Shown here: positions 21,206 through 29,305 of the stretch, in pieces | How the letters are laid out: each line of letters opens with the position of its first letter | How positions within the stretch are numbered: position 1 is the first letter of the stretch | NCBI GenBank assembly: GCA_004557455.1 | Contig: SFDX01000017.1 | Span: 1 to 52,213 of the forward strand | Source of the DNA: Akkermansia muciniphila | Lineage (GTDB): Bacteria > Verrucomicrobiota > Verrucomicrobiia > Verrucomicrobiales > Akkermansiaceae | Direction: 5' to 3' | DNA: 52,213 nt | Made by a program: the position numbers and the translations under genes | Notes under the pieces: generated by a model | The model's database searches: none | Seen by the model: the letters and a program-made list of their open reading frames with translations, nothing else | What the model was told of the DNA's origin: nothing

Positions 21206-21514
21206 ATGACTCGCCTGCATACCGGAACCATCCCTACCTCCACCCTCGCGGCTACCGCTCGGGTCGTGGATGGCTTCGTCACATCGCAGACTAATCATCA
21301 GGGCATCACAAGCTTCTTCACCCGGGCCTACACCGCCACGGGTATCACGCAGGCGGCCACGGACGGGCGCGGCAACACCACGACCACGCACACTGACTAT
21401 GATGTGCTCGCTTTTTCGGAAACACCTCAGGACGAAAATCCTTCCGGGCTTGATTTCCAATGGGTTTGGGTGCATAATCGCAACACAAACCAAATTAATA
21501 AGCACGTCTCATGA
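21206..21514 (+). pseudogene. Truncated RHS/YD-repeat fragment
   Basis: Its 102 codons contain RHS-type repeat text (RAYTATGITQAATDGRGNTT and then THTDYDVLAF), followed by a short unrelated C-terminal end. Intact RHS proteins are over 1000 residues, so this is a remnant of a C-terminal core-toxin junction. The repeat part is GC-rich, whereas the DNA after it becomes AT-rich, the usual compositional switch at RHS tips. The stop codon overlaps the next start (ATGA). A TATAAT at 21168-21173 lies upstream, but no convincing -35 was found, and 20923-21205 holds no other gene. Confidence 0.6.
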
Positions 21515-22035
21515 TAATAATCGGTTTGTTGATACACGTCCCTTTTCTCCTGCCATGGCTTGCGGCCATAGCATTTTCAGTGTTCATTTCAGAAAAGGAC
21601 CCGGATACCATGTTTTGTTGCAGGGCGATACTTTTTCTCATCGCCCTTCCGCAATCTATCCTGTTATTCCTTCTGTTTTCGAAAGAGCCGCTGACCGCTG
21701 CATCGGTGCTGATGGTTCAGTGGGTTGTGTTATATTTTATTATTGACGTTTTATACGCCGGTAAAAGGAAACTCTTCTCCTTTGCTGAAAAAAGGCATTT
21801 TCGCTCTCTTCTCCTGCTCAGAATTCTGCTGATACTCTTGTACACCCTGATCCTGCTGCTCCTTTACGTCGTTGGTCTCGTTTCTCTCTTTCAGATCCGA
21901 GAAGGCTCTGATCGGCCTCGGATGACAAAAGAAGCGAGCATACCGTGCAGCGCTCCGAGCCCTCGCGAGGCTCGGGACGCCTACTCCCGCTCCGAATTCG
22001 CGAACAAAGAGTTGACAAGTACTACCCGAACATGA
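21511..22035 (+). CDS. Hypothetical multi-pass membrane protein downstream of RHS tail
   Basis: The product is 174 residues, not recognised. Four hydrophobic segments are visible, at about residues 3-25, 40-57, 65-82 and 100-127; the last ~45 residues are polar and overlap a hairpin (21955-21975, CCGAGCC / GGCTCGG). Its position directly after an RHS tip, with a 4-nt overlap, is where immunity genes of polymorphic toxins are found, but no family match supports that here. AT-richer than flanking core genes. Confidence 0.45.
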   Translation: MIIIGLLIHVPFLLPWLAAIAFSVFISEKDPDTMFCCRAILFLIALPQSILLFLLFSKEPLTAASVLMVQWVVLYFIIDVLYAGKRKLFSFAEKRHFRSLLLLRILLILLYTLILLLLYVVGLVSLFQIREGSDRPRMTKEASIPCSAPSPREARDAYSRSEFANKELTSTTRT

Positions 22036-22041
22036 GATAAT
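22012..22041 (+). promoter_or_regulatory. Candidate promoter of the first small-gene cassette
   Basis: The -35 is TTGACA (consensus), with an 18-bp spacer and -10 GATAAT. It lies immediately upstream of the first copy of the repeated leader and inside the end of the preceding reading frame. Confidence 0.55.
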
Positions 22042-22105
22042 CACCCCCGCACACGAATCCGGGATTAGCCCGGGTGGGTGTGTCAGAGAAAGGTACACAC
22101 CTTAA
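22038..22105 (+). repeat. Repeated 68-nt leader, copy 1
   Basis: This is nearly identical to 22650-22719; the shared block GAGAAAGGTACACACCTTAA is exact. It can fold: CCGGG pairs with CCCGG, and GGTGTG pairs with CACACC. It sits 32 nt before an ATGAAAAG start, so it acts as a 5' UTR, if transcribed from the promoter just upstream. Confidence 0.7.
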
Positions 22106-22137
22106 GGCCTTGAAACGAGGATCACGCTTAGTATTTC

Positions 22138-22518
22138 ATGAAAAGGATAGTAACATGGTTATATTTTCTTACGGCTGCCTATGCATGTCAGATTATCGGA
22201 ACTCTTGTCTATTCCGGCAACGAACTCATAGTATCTCAGCACGGCGTGAGTGTGTACAATAGGAAAGTGGTGCACTATATTTCATACGTTCCTCTGGTCG
22301 GTATCGTGTTCACCTACCTGCACAAATATAATGCACTCAGTGCGACAGATGGTATTCGAACTGTTGACTATGAATATGAAGCATGGGATGAAAAGGATAT
22401 CGACTTCTCGAGCTTCCGGGTTGAAGTCAGTGATTGCGCATACGAGATCTATGGGAACTGCGGTCTCAGAGGGCCGGGTCCGCTGTTCAAACTGGAATGG
22501 AGCCATAGAGTGCCGTAG
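22138..22518 (+). CDS. Hypothetical membrane-anchored or exported protein
   Basis: The product is 126 residues. A hydrophobic N-terminal segment (MKRIVTWLYFLTAAYACQI...) suggests a signal or anchor, and a second hydrophobic stretch lies near 47-62. The C-terminal half is acidic and polar, with three Cys residues close together. No family was recognised. It follows leader copy 1, and its start ATGAAAAG matches that of the broken gene after leader copy 2, which suggests related cassettes. AT-rich. Confidence 0.45.
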   Translation: MKRIVTWLYFLTAAYACQIIGTLVYSGNELIVSQHGVSVYNRKVVHYISYVPLVGIVFTYLHKYNALSATDGIRTVDYEYEAWDEKDIDFSSFRVEVSDCAYEIYGNCGLRGPGPLFKLEWSHRVP

Positions 22519-22649
22519 GCAGTACCATGCCCCATGAGCAAAACAGAAAAGGTGCCGCATGACCCACTTTCTGCTTGCTCCGAGTCCGGAACCAAGTAAA
22601 CTCAGATAAAAGCCATCCATCACCATGATTTCCGCATTCCCGCAGTACC

Positions 22650-22719
22650 AATCACCCTCCCCGCACACGAATTCGGAATTACCCCGGGTAGGTGAGTCAG
22701 AGAAAGGTACACACCTTAA
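22650..22719 (+). repeat. Repeated 68-nt leader, copy 2
   Basis: This is the second copy of the leader at 22038-22105, close to 90% identical by eye with a few substitutions and two inserted bases. The upstream promoter of copy 1 is not conserved; only a short AGTACC-AATCACCC stretch remains. Confidence 0.7.
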
Positions 22720-22754
22720 ATCTCTATTTCGAGAAATGAAAGAGGATTCTACGT

Positions 22755-23205
22755 ATGAAAAGCATGTTAAGGAAGATGGAAGTTTACCCGGCAGAATCAA
22801 AAGACGCCTGGAAAATGTTTCGAAAGAACATACAAGTGGAACTTTTTATAACGCGCCCGGAACGAGCGTAGGACAGCTGGAATGCGAAACGCTGGGAAGT
22901 TACGAACTCAGTGTCACTTATACGGCAACATGGCACGCTGGTCCGTGGAAGAAATCGTTTTTTACTTTGTAACAGGAGGATGTTATAGGACAATACCATG
23001 TGATATTAAAGCTCAGTTCGTATTGAATGAGAGATGGGATTTTGAAACGAATAATGGATACAATATATTCGAAAATGCGCTAAGAGAGAGGATACCTGAA
23101 ATGATTGCGAACATGGACGCTATTAATCCAAGACCCTTTACGATTATCGGCTCTTTTTCTGATAACATACATTTAGAAATCGATCAGGATCGTGACCCTC
23201 AGTAG
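22755..23205 (+). pseudogene. Frameshifted small gene after leader copy 2
   Basis: Protein-like text moves through three frames: an ATGAAAAG start at 22755 (MKSMLRKMEVYPAESKDAW..., stop at 22869), a second frame over about 22870-22972 (...LECETLGSYELSVTYTATW), and a third over about 22930-23205 (...GGCYRTIPCDIKAQF...IHLEIDQDRDPQ). The simplest reading is one gene of about 150 codons broken by two frameshifts. Separate small genes starting at 22736 and 22930 are the alternative. No family was recognised. Confidence 0.4.
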
Positions 23206-23215
23206 AATTTTCGCC

Positions 23216-23641
23216 ATGAAAAGCTCTCGGCAAAAAACAAAGCTCGTTTGTTCCTTTCTTGGAGTGGTGCTTTTGTTCTTCTTGACAGGATTGGGCTGTC
23301 AGCCAAGCCCTGAAACCAGAATACTTCGCAAGCTCCGGGTATTCGAAGTAAAAGGGGCAGACGGTCTTGTTGAACGCATGGTAATCAAGAAGGTCGTGTC
23401 GTCCGGAGACCAGTATGCCATTTTTTTTGAAGTCGGGGAGGAGGATTTTCAGGCGATATGCTCCAATCTCAAATGGTTGCCTCTGACACCGGATAGGGCC
23501 TTCGAGATGAAGCCCGGCCATTATGTGGAAGGTTTACGTGGGTACTATACTGAATTTTCGCAAGACGGTATCCTTTCGTATCTCGTGGTGCTGGATGACA
23601 ACAAAACAATTGTAGCCATAAGAGCCGGGGCTTTCTACTAG
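23216..23641 (+). CDS. Hypothetical lipoprotein
   Basis: The product is 141 residues with a basic N-terminus, a hydrophobic core and a lipobox-like TGLGC at about residue 24, so an anchored lipoprotein is likely although the -3 position is atypical. The remainder is a small soluble domain with no recognised family. TAGAAT lies 7 nt before the chosen ATG, consistent with the leaderless pattern of this genome, but a matching -35 is weak. A start 24 nt upstream is possible. It closes the small-gene cluster behind the RHS tail. Confidence 0.5.
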   Translation: MKSSRQKTKLVCSFLGVVLLFFLTGLGCQPSPETRILRKLRVFEVKGADGLVERMVIKKVVSSGDQYAIFFEVGEEDFQAICSNLKWLPLTPDRAFEMKPGHYVEGLRGYYTEFSQDGILSYLVVLDDNKTIVAIRAGAFY

Positions 23642-23647
23642 GATATC

Positions 23648-23675
23648 TTAAGAGAAAGAGACTCTCTTGTTTTGT
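23648..23675 (+). terminator. Weak terminator-like hairpin
   Basis: AAGAG pairs with CTCTT over a 7-nt loop and is followed by GTTTTG, just after the lipoprotein stop codon. Confidence 0.35.
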
Positions 23676-23819
23676 CGGGAGAGTTGTCATGTTTTGACTG
23701 ATTGTACAGCGTGGCAGAATTTGAGATGCTTAAAAAGAGAGTGCGTAAGCACCAACCGGCTCAAAGCAGGGGGGGATAAGATCCTGTCTGAAAAACTCTG
23801 ACGGAGCGCCCGAATAGGC

Positions 23820-23848
23820 TTGCCAAGCTCGGGGCGGGGCGGTACAAT
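23820..23848 (+). promoter_or_regulatory. Promoter of rsmA-nudix, leaderless
   Basis: The -35 TTGCCA is preceded by GGC, followed by a 17-bp spacer and -10 TACAAT. ATG follows after 9 nt, predicting a leader of about 2 nt. Confidence 0.7.
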
Positions 23849-23857
23849 GGGCGGCAG

Positions 23858-25201
23858 ATGAACGCAACGCAGATCAAGGCAGTGCTGGAGGAGCTGGGGC
23901 TGACTCCCTCCAAGTCCATGGGGCAGAATTTCTTGGTGGATGAGAATGTGGCCCGGTGGATTGTGAGCCGGTTGGAGATTGAGCCGGGGGACTGCGTGGT
24001 GGAGGTGGGGCCGGGTACGGGGGCGCTCACGGAGCATTTGGTGCCGCTGTGCCGCAAGCTCATTTTGGTGGAGTTTGATGCGCGCTTGGCGGAGTACCAC
24101 CGCCGCCGCTGGGCGGATTGCCCGCAGGTGGAGGTGCACCGGGCTGACGGCGCGGCCTGGGACCCGCGCTGCTTGTTTGCGGAGCAGCCGGTGAAGTTTA
24201 TCGGTAACCTGCCGTACTCCGCCGGTGGGGCGATTTTGGCTAACTTTTTGACGTCTCCCTGCGCCTGCTCGCGCGCGGTGGTGATGCTGCAAAAGGAGTT
24301 CATCGATCGCATTCTGGCGCAGCCGGGGGATGATGCCTACGGGCTGCTTTCTCTGCGGATGCAGATGGACTGGGTGCCCACGGCGCTGAAGGTGGTGCCG
24401 CCGGAGTGCTTCTCGCCGCGTCCCAAGATCGATTCTACCGTGATGCTGCTGACGCGGCGGGATCCCGCGAGTCTGCCTGCTTTTGACCATAGGCTGATGG
24501 ATGAGCTGATGCGGCGTTGCTTTGCCCAGCGGCGCAAGCAGATGCACAAGCAGTTGCCCGAGGGGGTGGACTGGCCTGCGGTGTCGACGCGCTTGGGTAT
24601 CTCGCCCACGGCGCGGCCGGAGGAGCTGGGGCTGCGGCAGTGGGTGGAGCTGACGAATGCCTGCGATCCGCATCCCCTGGCGGCGGTGGCGCAGCGGCAG
24701 GAGGAGCTCTTTGATGTGGTGGATGAGCAGGACCGCGTGCTGCGGCAGGCGACTCGCCGGGAGGTGCATGAGCAGGGGCTGATACATCGGGCCGTGCACA
24801 TCCTGGTATTTAATAAAAATCGCGATTGCCTGTTGCAGTTGCGGTCGCACCTCAAGGATCGTCATCCGGGGGTGTGGGATTCCTCGGCAGCGGGGCATTT
24901 GGACGCGGGGGAGGACTACGAGGCGGCGGCTGCGCGTGAGTTGCAGGAGGAGTTGGGCATCTCCGGCGCGCCGCTCATTCGCCTGGGCTCTCTGCCGCCC
25001 TCTGCGGAGACGGGGTGGGAGCATGTGGCGCTCTACGCGGCGCGTTTCGATGGGCGGGTGCATTACCCGGCGGCGGAGATTGCGGGGGTGCTGCCTTTCC
25101 CGCCCGCGCTGATCGATGCGTGGTTGAGCCGCCGGCCGCAGGATTTCGCATCGTCGTTCGCGGCCTGCTGGCGTTTGGCGGCGCCCATGCTGCGGGGGTA
25201 G
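23858..25201 (+). CDS. rsmA: RsmA (KsgA) 16S rRNA dimethyltransferase fused to a Nudix hydrolase
   Basis: Residues 1-268 are RsmA, which dimethylates two adjacent adenines near the 3' end of 16S rRNA: SKSMGQNFLVD (18-28), the SAM-binding VVEVGPGTGALTEHL (47-61), and the catalytic NLPY (117-120). Residues 275-447 are a Nudix domain that opens like YfcD-type proteins (ELFDVVDEQDRVLRQATR) and carries a perfect Nudix box G346-x5-E352-x7-REL-x-EE-x-GI. The 447 residues are one uninterrupted frame, so this is a true fusion. The Nudix substrate is unknown. The stop codon abuts that of the convergent sigma factor gene. Confidence 0.92.
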   Translation: MNATQIKAVLEELGLTPSKSMGQNFLVDENVARWIVSRLEIEPGDCVVEVGPGTGALTEHLVPLCRKLILVEFDARLAEYHRRRWADCPQVEVHRADGAAWDPRCLFAEQPVKFIGNLPYSAGGAILANFLTSPCACSRAVVMLQKEFIDRILAQPGDDAYGLLSLRMQMDWVPTALKVVPPECFSPRPKIDSTVMLLTRRDPASLPAFDHRLMDELMRRCFAQRRKQMHKQLPEGVDWPAVSTRLGISPTARPEELGLRQWVELTNACDPHPLAAVAQRQEELFDVVDEQDRVLRQATRREVHEQGLIHRAVHILVFNKNRDCLLQLRSHLKDRHPGVWDSSAAGHLDAGEDYEAAAARELQEELGISGAPLIRLGSLPPSAETGWEHVALYAARFDGRVHYPAAEIAGVLPFPPALIDAWLSRRPQDFASSFAACWRLAAPMLRG

Positions 25202-25888
25202 TCACATCTGCCCCTCGCGGCTGCGGATGTATTCTACCTCCTTGCGGAAAATCGCGCCTACCCGGAACTTGGCCAGATACACCTGCGCCATGGAGACGCC
25301 GAGCTTGCGGCGCACCTCGCCGGCGTCCATGCCGCGCAGGACGTTGCACTCGAAAATCTGGAATTGCTTGGGTGTTACCTTCTGCTTCACCCGCTCCACG
25401 GCGGCTTTGATGACATTTTTCTGCCACTCGCGTTCCCAGACGGCCTCAAATTCCTCGCCTGCGTTGCCGGGGTAGTTTTCCAAGGCATGGCGCGGGTCCT
25501 CGCCGTTCGGGTCGCCTGCGGGGGCTGTGTCTTTTTTGCGGCGGCGGAATTGGTCGTTGATGCGCCAGCGGGTGATGTTCCAGAGCCACATTTTGAAGGA
25601 GCCGCGCGCGGGGTCATAGGCTTCTTTCTTGCTCTGCTTGGCGATGGTGAGGACGGTTTCCTGCACCACGTCCCAAGCTTCGTCATGCCGCAGGCCTGCT
25701 TTCAGGGCGATGGAGTAGATGAGGCGCCAGTAGGTGCGGTAGAATTCGTCCCAGCTGCGGCGGTCTTCCCAGTCCTTCAGGCGGTTGATGAGACTGCGGC
25801 GGGTGCGGGCCGCCAGCTTTTCCAGCTCGGCTTCCTGCACTTGTTCTTGCTCGGGGATGTCCTCGGGACCCGGTGTTTCCGCTTGCAT
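25202..25888 (-). CDS. ECF-like sigma-70 family sigma factor
   Basis: The 228-residue protein has sigma region 2 (SWDEFYRTYWRLIYSIALK, then the -10-recognition segment around GSFKMWLWNITRWRINDQFRRR) and region 4 with a helix-turn-helix (KLGVSMAQVYLAKFRV). The linker is basic and Pro/Gly-containing. It resembles ECF-type factors common in Verrucomicrobiota and Planctomycetota. No anti-sigma factor is adjacent. The regulon is unknown. The ATG lies 8 nt after a -10 box, fitting a leaderless mRNA. Confidence 0.88.
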   Translation of the reverse strand: MQAETPGPEDIPEQEQVQEAELEKLAARTRRSLINRLKDWEDRRSWDEFYRTYWRLIYSIALKAGLRHDEAWDVVQETVLTIAKQSKKEAYDPARGSFKMWLWNITRWRINDQFRRRKKDTAPAGDPNGEDPRHALENYPGNAGEEFEAVWEREWQKNVIKAAVERVKQKVTPKQFQIFECNVLRGMDAGEVRRKLGVSMAQVYLAKFRVGAIFRKEVEYIRSREGQM

Positions 25889-25896
25889 TCGGGGCT

Positions 25897-25925
25897 AGTC
25901 TAGCATAGTTCAGCCGGCAGTGCAA
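25897..25925 (-). promoter_or_regulatory. Promoter of the sigma factor gene, leaderless
   Basis: On the minus strand: -35 TTGCAC, a 17-bp spacer and -10 TAGACT. ATG follows after 8 nt. Confidence 0.6.
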
Positions 25926-27211
25926 GGCACTAATACGGCATCCCGCATGCCGTGTATCTTTTTTTTGTCGGCGGGGGCGATGGTGGCCAGACAGCCGGCG
26001 AGGCGGGTGCTGCCGTCCGCGCGGCGGAAGTAGTAGGGGCACAGGCGGACGCGACCTTGCATGCGGGCGAGCCTGCCGTCCTCGGTGTAGTAGGGGTGTT
26101 CGATGATTTGCGCCTCGCGGAATTCTTGCATCACCCACAGCTTGTTCGGGTAGTCGCGCAGGGCCTGCTGCACGGCGTCGCGCCAGGCGTCGGTGGGCAT
26201 GTCGTGGCCGATGGACACGCCGCGTCCGCCCCAGGCGCGTGCATCGAAGCCGGAGATCTTGAGGACCAGTCGGCGTTCCTGCCGTCCCAGCTCGGCGACG
26301 TCTTGCCAACTGTGCAGGTTCAGTCGGGGCAGGGCGGCTTGCGGGGGCAGGGGGGCGGGGTCGGGGATCCAGCCGTAGGGGATGAGTTGCCGCAGGCGGG
26401 TGAGGTGCGCCGCGCGCAGGCGGCGTTGCCAACTGCGCTGCAGGCCGGGCATGTGGAAGAGGGCCAGCCAAGCTTTCTCCTCCGTGTGCTCGATGGGGGG
26501 CGGGCTCATGCGGAGCTTCCCCGCCGCACTTGCTGCTAACCAAGCGCGGGCGGCGGGGATGTTGTCCAGATCGAAGAGTTCGAAGAATCGGTACAGGGGG
26601 TCGGGATGATCGGGGGGGAGTTCCTCGGCGCGGGCGCAGGTGTAGCCCTCTCCCAGGCTTTGCGCCAAGTATTCCATCTCGGGACGGTAGTCTGCGGATT
26701 CATCGGAGACGGCGATGGTGATGCCCTCGGGGTAGGTCGCTCGGAATCCTTCTGCCATACCTTCTCCGCCGCCTAACACGTCATAACCGGCCGCAGCATA
26801 TAAGCGGGAGAGCCACAGGGTAGTGCCCATGCCGCCCGGCACGCTGTCGAGCTCCGCCAAAGCCAATCCATCCGCGCACCACAACAGATCCGGCCGAATC
26901 ACGCGCGGAAACTCCCCGCGCCGCACCGCCGCCCGCTGCGCCTCCACCAACCCCGCCGGCTTACCCGCCTCCAACATCGGCGCCAACCAAGCCGCCTCCT
27001 TCCCCGACAGGGAGTCTAGGTACAGCCCCTGCGCCGCATCCTGAAAACGCGCCAACACATGCCCCAGACCCTCCATCTGCCGCACCAACGCCCTCGGTAG
27101 CCGCAACGGCTCCGGCGACATCCGCCAGGGAATCCCCCCCTCGCGGAATAAACCACTCTCCGGTATCGCCGCCCGAATCTCCCCCGGCGTCAGCTCCTGT
27201 CCCTGCTTCAT
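25910..27211 (-). CDS. Uncharacterised protein, possibly ATP-grasp-like
   Basis: The product is 433 residues, soluble, with no signal peptide. The C-terminal third has RLVLKISGFDARAWGGRGVS followed by a strand-helix pattern and KLWVMQEFREAQ, which loosely resembles the glycine-rich lysine loop and following strand of ATP-grasp enzymes; I am not sure of this. The start at 27211 is chosen because TAGAAT lies 8 nt upstream with a TTTACA -35 (27220-27249); an ATG at 27232 and an adjacent GTG are alternatives. It lies upstream of the sigma factor gene, 21 nt away, but that gene has its own promoter inside this one's 3' end. Confidence 0.45.
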   Translation of the reverse strand: MKQGQELTPGEIRAAIPESGLFREGGIPWRMSPEPLRLPRALVRQMEGLGHVLARFQDAAQGLYLDSLSGKEAAWLAPMLEAGKPAGLVEAQRAAVRRGEFPRVIRPDLLWCADGLALAELDSVPGGMGTTLWLSRLYAAAGYDVLGGGEGMAEGFRATYPEGITIAVSDESADYRPEMEYLAQSLGEGYTCARAEELPPDHPDPLYRFFELFDLDNIPAARAWLAASAAGKLRMSPPPIEHTEEKAWLALFHMPGLQRSWQRRLRAAHLTRLRQLIPYGWIPDPAPLPPQAALPRLNLHSWQDVAELGRQERRLVLKISGFDARAWGGRGVSIGHDMPTDAWRDAVQQALRDYPNKLWVMQEFREAQIIEHPYYTEDGRLARMQGRVRLCPYYFRRADGSTRLAGCLATIAPADKKKIHGMRDAVLVPCTAG

Positions 27212-27219
27212 CCTATCCC

Positions 27220-27249
27220 ATTCTACCCCCATCACCCCCGCCCTGTAAA
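27220..27249 (-). promoter_or_regulatory. Candidate promoter of the ATP-grasp-like gene
   Basis: On the minus strand: -35 TTTACA preceded by GGC, an 18-bp spacer and -10 TAGAAT. ATG follows 8 nt later. Confidence 0.45.
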
Positions 27250-27282
27250 GCCCAAACTACGCCACCCCCTACAAAACTTACC

Positions 27283-27304
27283 TACTGCATTTTGAATGCT
27301 GGGT
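27283..27304. repeat. Left arm of an inverted-repeat pair
   Basis: The core GCATTTTGAATGC (27287-27299) is itself palindromic, and its exact reverse complement occurs at 27432-27444. With the flanking CTAC the match is about 19 of 23 positions. The arms enclose roughly 130 bp. Confidence 0.55.
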
Positions 27305-27349
27305 CAAGACTAAAAGGTGGAAAATCCGCATTTTTTCAACACTTTTCCT

Positions 27350-27589
27350 ATGCGTTCTTCATATGTCATCGCCACTCTTTTGTGCCTAAATTGCCGCAAC
27401 CCATTGAGTATCAACGAGTTGTATGCCCTCTGCATTCAAAATGCTGTAGACTATGGTTATCCGAAGGGGGACAGTCCGGGTGGATTATCTCTTCATTCGT
27501 ATCTATCATCAGAACATGTTTATTCCTATGTCAATAACATTGCTAATTGCAGGCATGCTTCTCCTTGCGGCGTTGCTTGCCTTGTTTGA
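27350..27589 (+). CDS. Hypothetical small exported peptide
   Basis: The product is 79 residues starting MRSSYVIATLLCLNC, a short signal-peptide-like leader, followed by a polar Cys-containing region ending SPCGVACLV. It is in an AT-rich patch and its 3' half overlaps the next reading frame. No family, Shine-Dalgarno or clear promoter. It may be a remnant. Confidence 0.25.
   Translation: MRSSYVIATLLCLNCRNPLSINELYALCIQNAVDYGYPKGDSPGGLSLHSYLSSEHVYSYVNNIANCRHASPCGVACLV
27431..27452 (+). promoter_or_regulatory. Palindromic promoter-like element (right arm of inverted pair)
   Basis: A palindrome GCATTCAAAATGC is followed by TGTAGACT, a -10-like box. The same 22-nt arrangement occurs on the minus strand at 29471-29492 (19 of 22 identical), where the -10 is TATACT. 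It is also the reverse complement of the core at 27287-27299. It may be an operator overlapping a promoter. Confidence 0.45.
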
Positions 27590-27995
27590 CCACACTGCGT
27601 TGTTCAACAGATCAAGAGCATTTGCTTTGAGCATCGTTTTCATACCGATGTCCCTGCAGGTCGCCTACGCAGATGCGGAACCTTGCCCGACCTACGAAAG
27701 GTATGAAAGAATTGTTGCTGCAAAGTTCGCGGAAGTTGAAAAACTTGATTTCGGCGACTACTTTCTGCAGGGTGCTGGAGTTTCTGATAAGGCCAAAACT
27801 GCCGTTGACGGTCTAAAGGATGCAATTATTGGATTGCGCTCACATTTGTATATTTGCTCGAGTGAATCTTGCCGGGAGCGCGCTACAGAGGAGATAAAAA
27901 CCTGCGATGAGATCATTGATAAGCTTGAGTTCGAGTCAGGCTATTACAGTGTTCTGGAGGTAATCCGTACGCTCCTTATCATTTTTGGCTGTTGA
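27516..27995 (+). CDS. Hypothetical protein with N-terminal membrane segment(s)
   Basis: The product is 159 residues from an internal ATG (MFIPMSITLLIAGMLLLAAL); an in-frame ATG at 27453 would add 21 residues but abuts the -10-like box. Two hydrophobic segments (about 4-23 and 34-50) are followed by an alpha-helical, charged domain with paired Cys residues (CSSESC). No family recognised. AT-rich, unlike its neighbours. A good terminator follows 18 nt after the stop, which supports it being a real transcription unit. Confidence 0.45.
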   Translation: MFIPMSITLLIAGMLLLAALLALFDHTALFNRSRAFALSIVFIPMSLQVAYADAEPCPTYERYERIVAAKFAEVEKLDFGDYFLQGAGVSDKAKTAVDGLKDAIIGLRSHLYICSSESCRERATEEIKTCDEIIDKLEFESGYYSVLEVIRTLLIIFGC

Positions 27996-28013
27996 TACGC
28001 CTTGTAAAAGCGC

Positions 28014-28056
28014 ACCCATCCCTTTTGCCTGAGGGTGAAGGGGTGGGTATATTTTT
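28014..28056 (+). terminator. Rho-independent terminator
   Basis: ACCCATCCCTT pairs with AAGGGGTGGGT (11 bp with one G-U), followed by ATATTTTT. It is placed after the hypothetical gene ending at 27995. The remaining bases to 28191 hold nothing recognisable. Confidence 0.7.
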
Positions 28057-28191
28057 GAAGTGCTGTATCGAAAACGAGGGGACGCAGCTTGTGTCTACAG
28101 CCTACTTTCGTTATCGGTAGATTTTTCCCTCATATCGTGCATACAGCGAGATAATCCTGAGTCCCGATGTTGCTACATTTCGAACACGACC

Positions 28192-29293
28192 TTACAGCCC
28201 CATTTTGCCGGGGTTGAGGAGGCCTTGGGGGTCGAGGGCCTGTTTGAGGGAGCGGTGGACGGAGAGGGCGACGGGGCCGATGGCGGTGGGGAACCAGGGG
28301 GCCTTGGCCAGGCCGATGCCGTCCTCGCCCGTGATGCTGCCGCCGTGGGCGAGGACCCAGTCGAAGAGGCGGTGGACGAGGGCGTCGGCAGGGGGGCGGA
28401 TGTCTCGCCCCTGCGCGTCCTTGGGAACCATGATATTCGTGTGGATGTTCCCATCTCCGGAGTGACCGAAACATGCCACGGAAATCCCCGTTTCGCGCTC
28501 CAGAGAGGCGCAGAACTCTACCAAATCAACCAGTCGGGAACGGGAAATAACGATGTCCTCATTCAGCTTGGTGAGCCTGGTGGCTTTCAAGCTGTACGAG
28601 AACTCCCGCCGGAGCTGCCAGATCTGCTCCACCTCGTCCTCGGTGGTGGCGGAGACGACATCCACGCCCCCCGCGGCACGCAGTAGCTCGGCAATTTCCC
28701 TTTGCTCCCGAGCCACGGCGTCTGCGCGTCCGTCCACCTCGATGATGATATGCCCCTCCGCCGCCGCAGGAGAGCACCCGCCCATCCGCCAGCACCACCT
28801 CCAAGCCCAGCACATAGGAACGCGTAACAACGTATTTAAGGCAGCGCGGCCCGCCCGCATTCGTCGCGATATTCCCGCCGATGCTGCTCTCTTTGCGCGA
28901 GGCTGGATCCGGCGGGTAGAACTAGCCCACAGCCGCCACCGCTGACTGCAAATCTGCCGTCAGCACCCCTGGCTGCACCACCGCGACGCCTTCGGCCGGA
29001 TTCACCTCGAGAATGCGATTCATGTCCATGGTGCTGATAACCAAGCCACCCCGACTCGGTACGCAGCCCCCCACATAACCCACTCCGGCACCGCGCGGCG
29101 TAACAGGCACCCCATAGCGGGAAGCCAGGCGCATGGCCGCAGACACCTCCTCCGTACTGCGCGCCTTCAGCACCGACTGCGGCAGGGATGTGGCGTGCCA
29201 CTTATCCCCACTGTGCGCCGCCAGCGTTTCCGCATCCGTAAAGGTGCTCTCCGGCAGCAGCCGTCGCAGTTCATCTATCCAATCCGTCTGCAT
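28192..29293 (-). pseudogene. glcD: Decayed glycolate/lactate oxidase subunit GlcD
   Basis: This is an FAD-binding oxidoreductase of the GlcD type. The N-terminal part (28922-29293) has the FAD-binding TPRGAGVGYVGG and ends in TAG within ...AVG*FYPPDP..., where an intact gene would carry a Leu codon such as TTG. The text continues in frame (SSIGGNIATNAGG, VLGLEVVLADGRVLS), then jumps near 28760-28790 to another frame at EGHIIIEVDG, skipping about 100 residues of the middle domain. The C-terminal part (to 28192) is otherwise good: HSGDGNIHTNIM, GGSITGEDGIG, LNPGKMGL. A nonsense mutation plus an internal frameshifting deletion make it non-functional. An AAGGAGG lies before the start. Confidence 0.88.
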
Positions 29294-29305
29294 ATGCCTC
29301 CTTGG

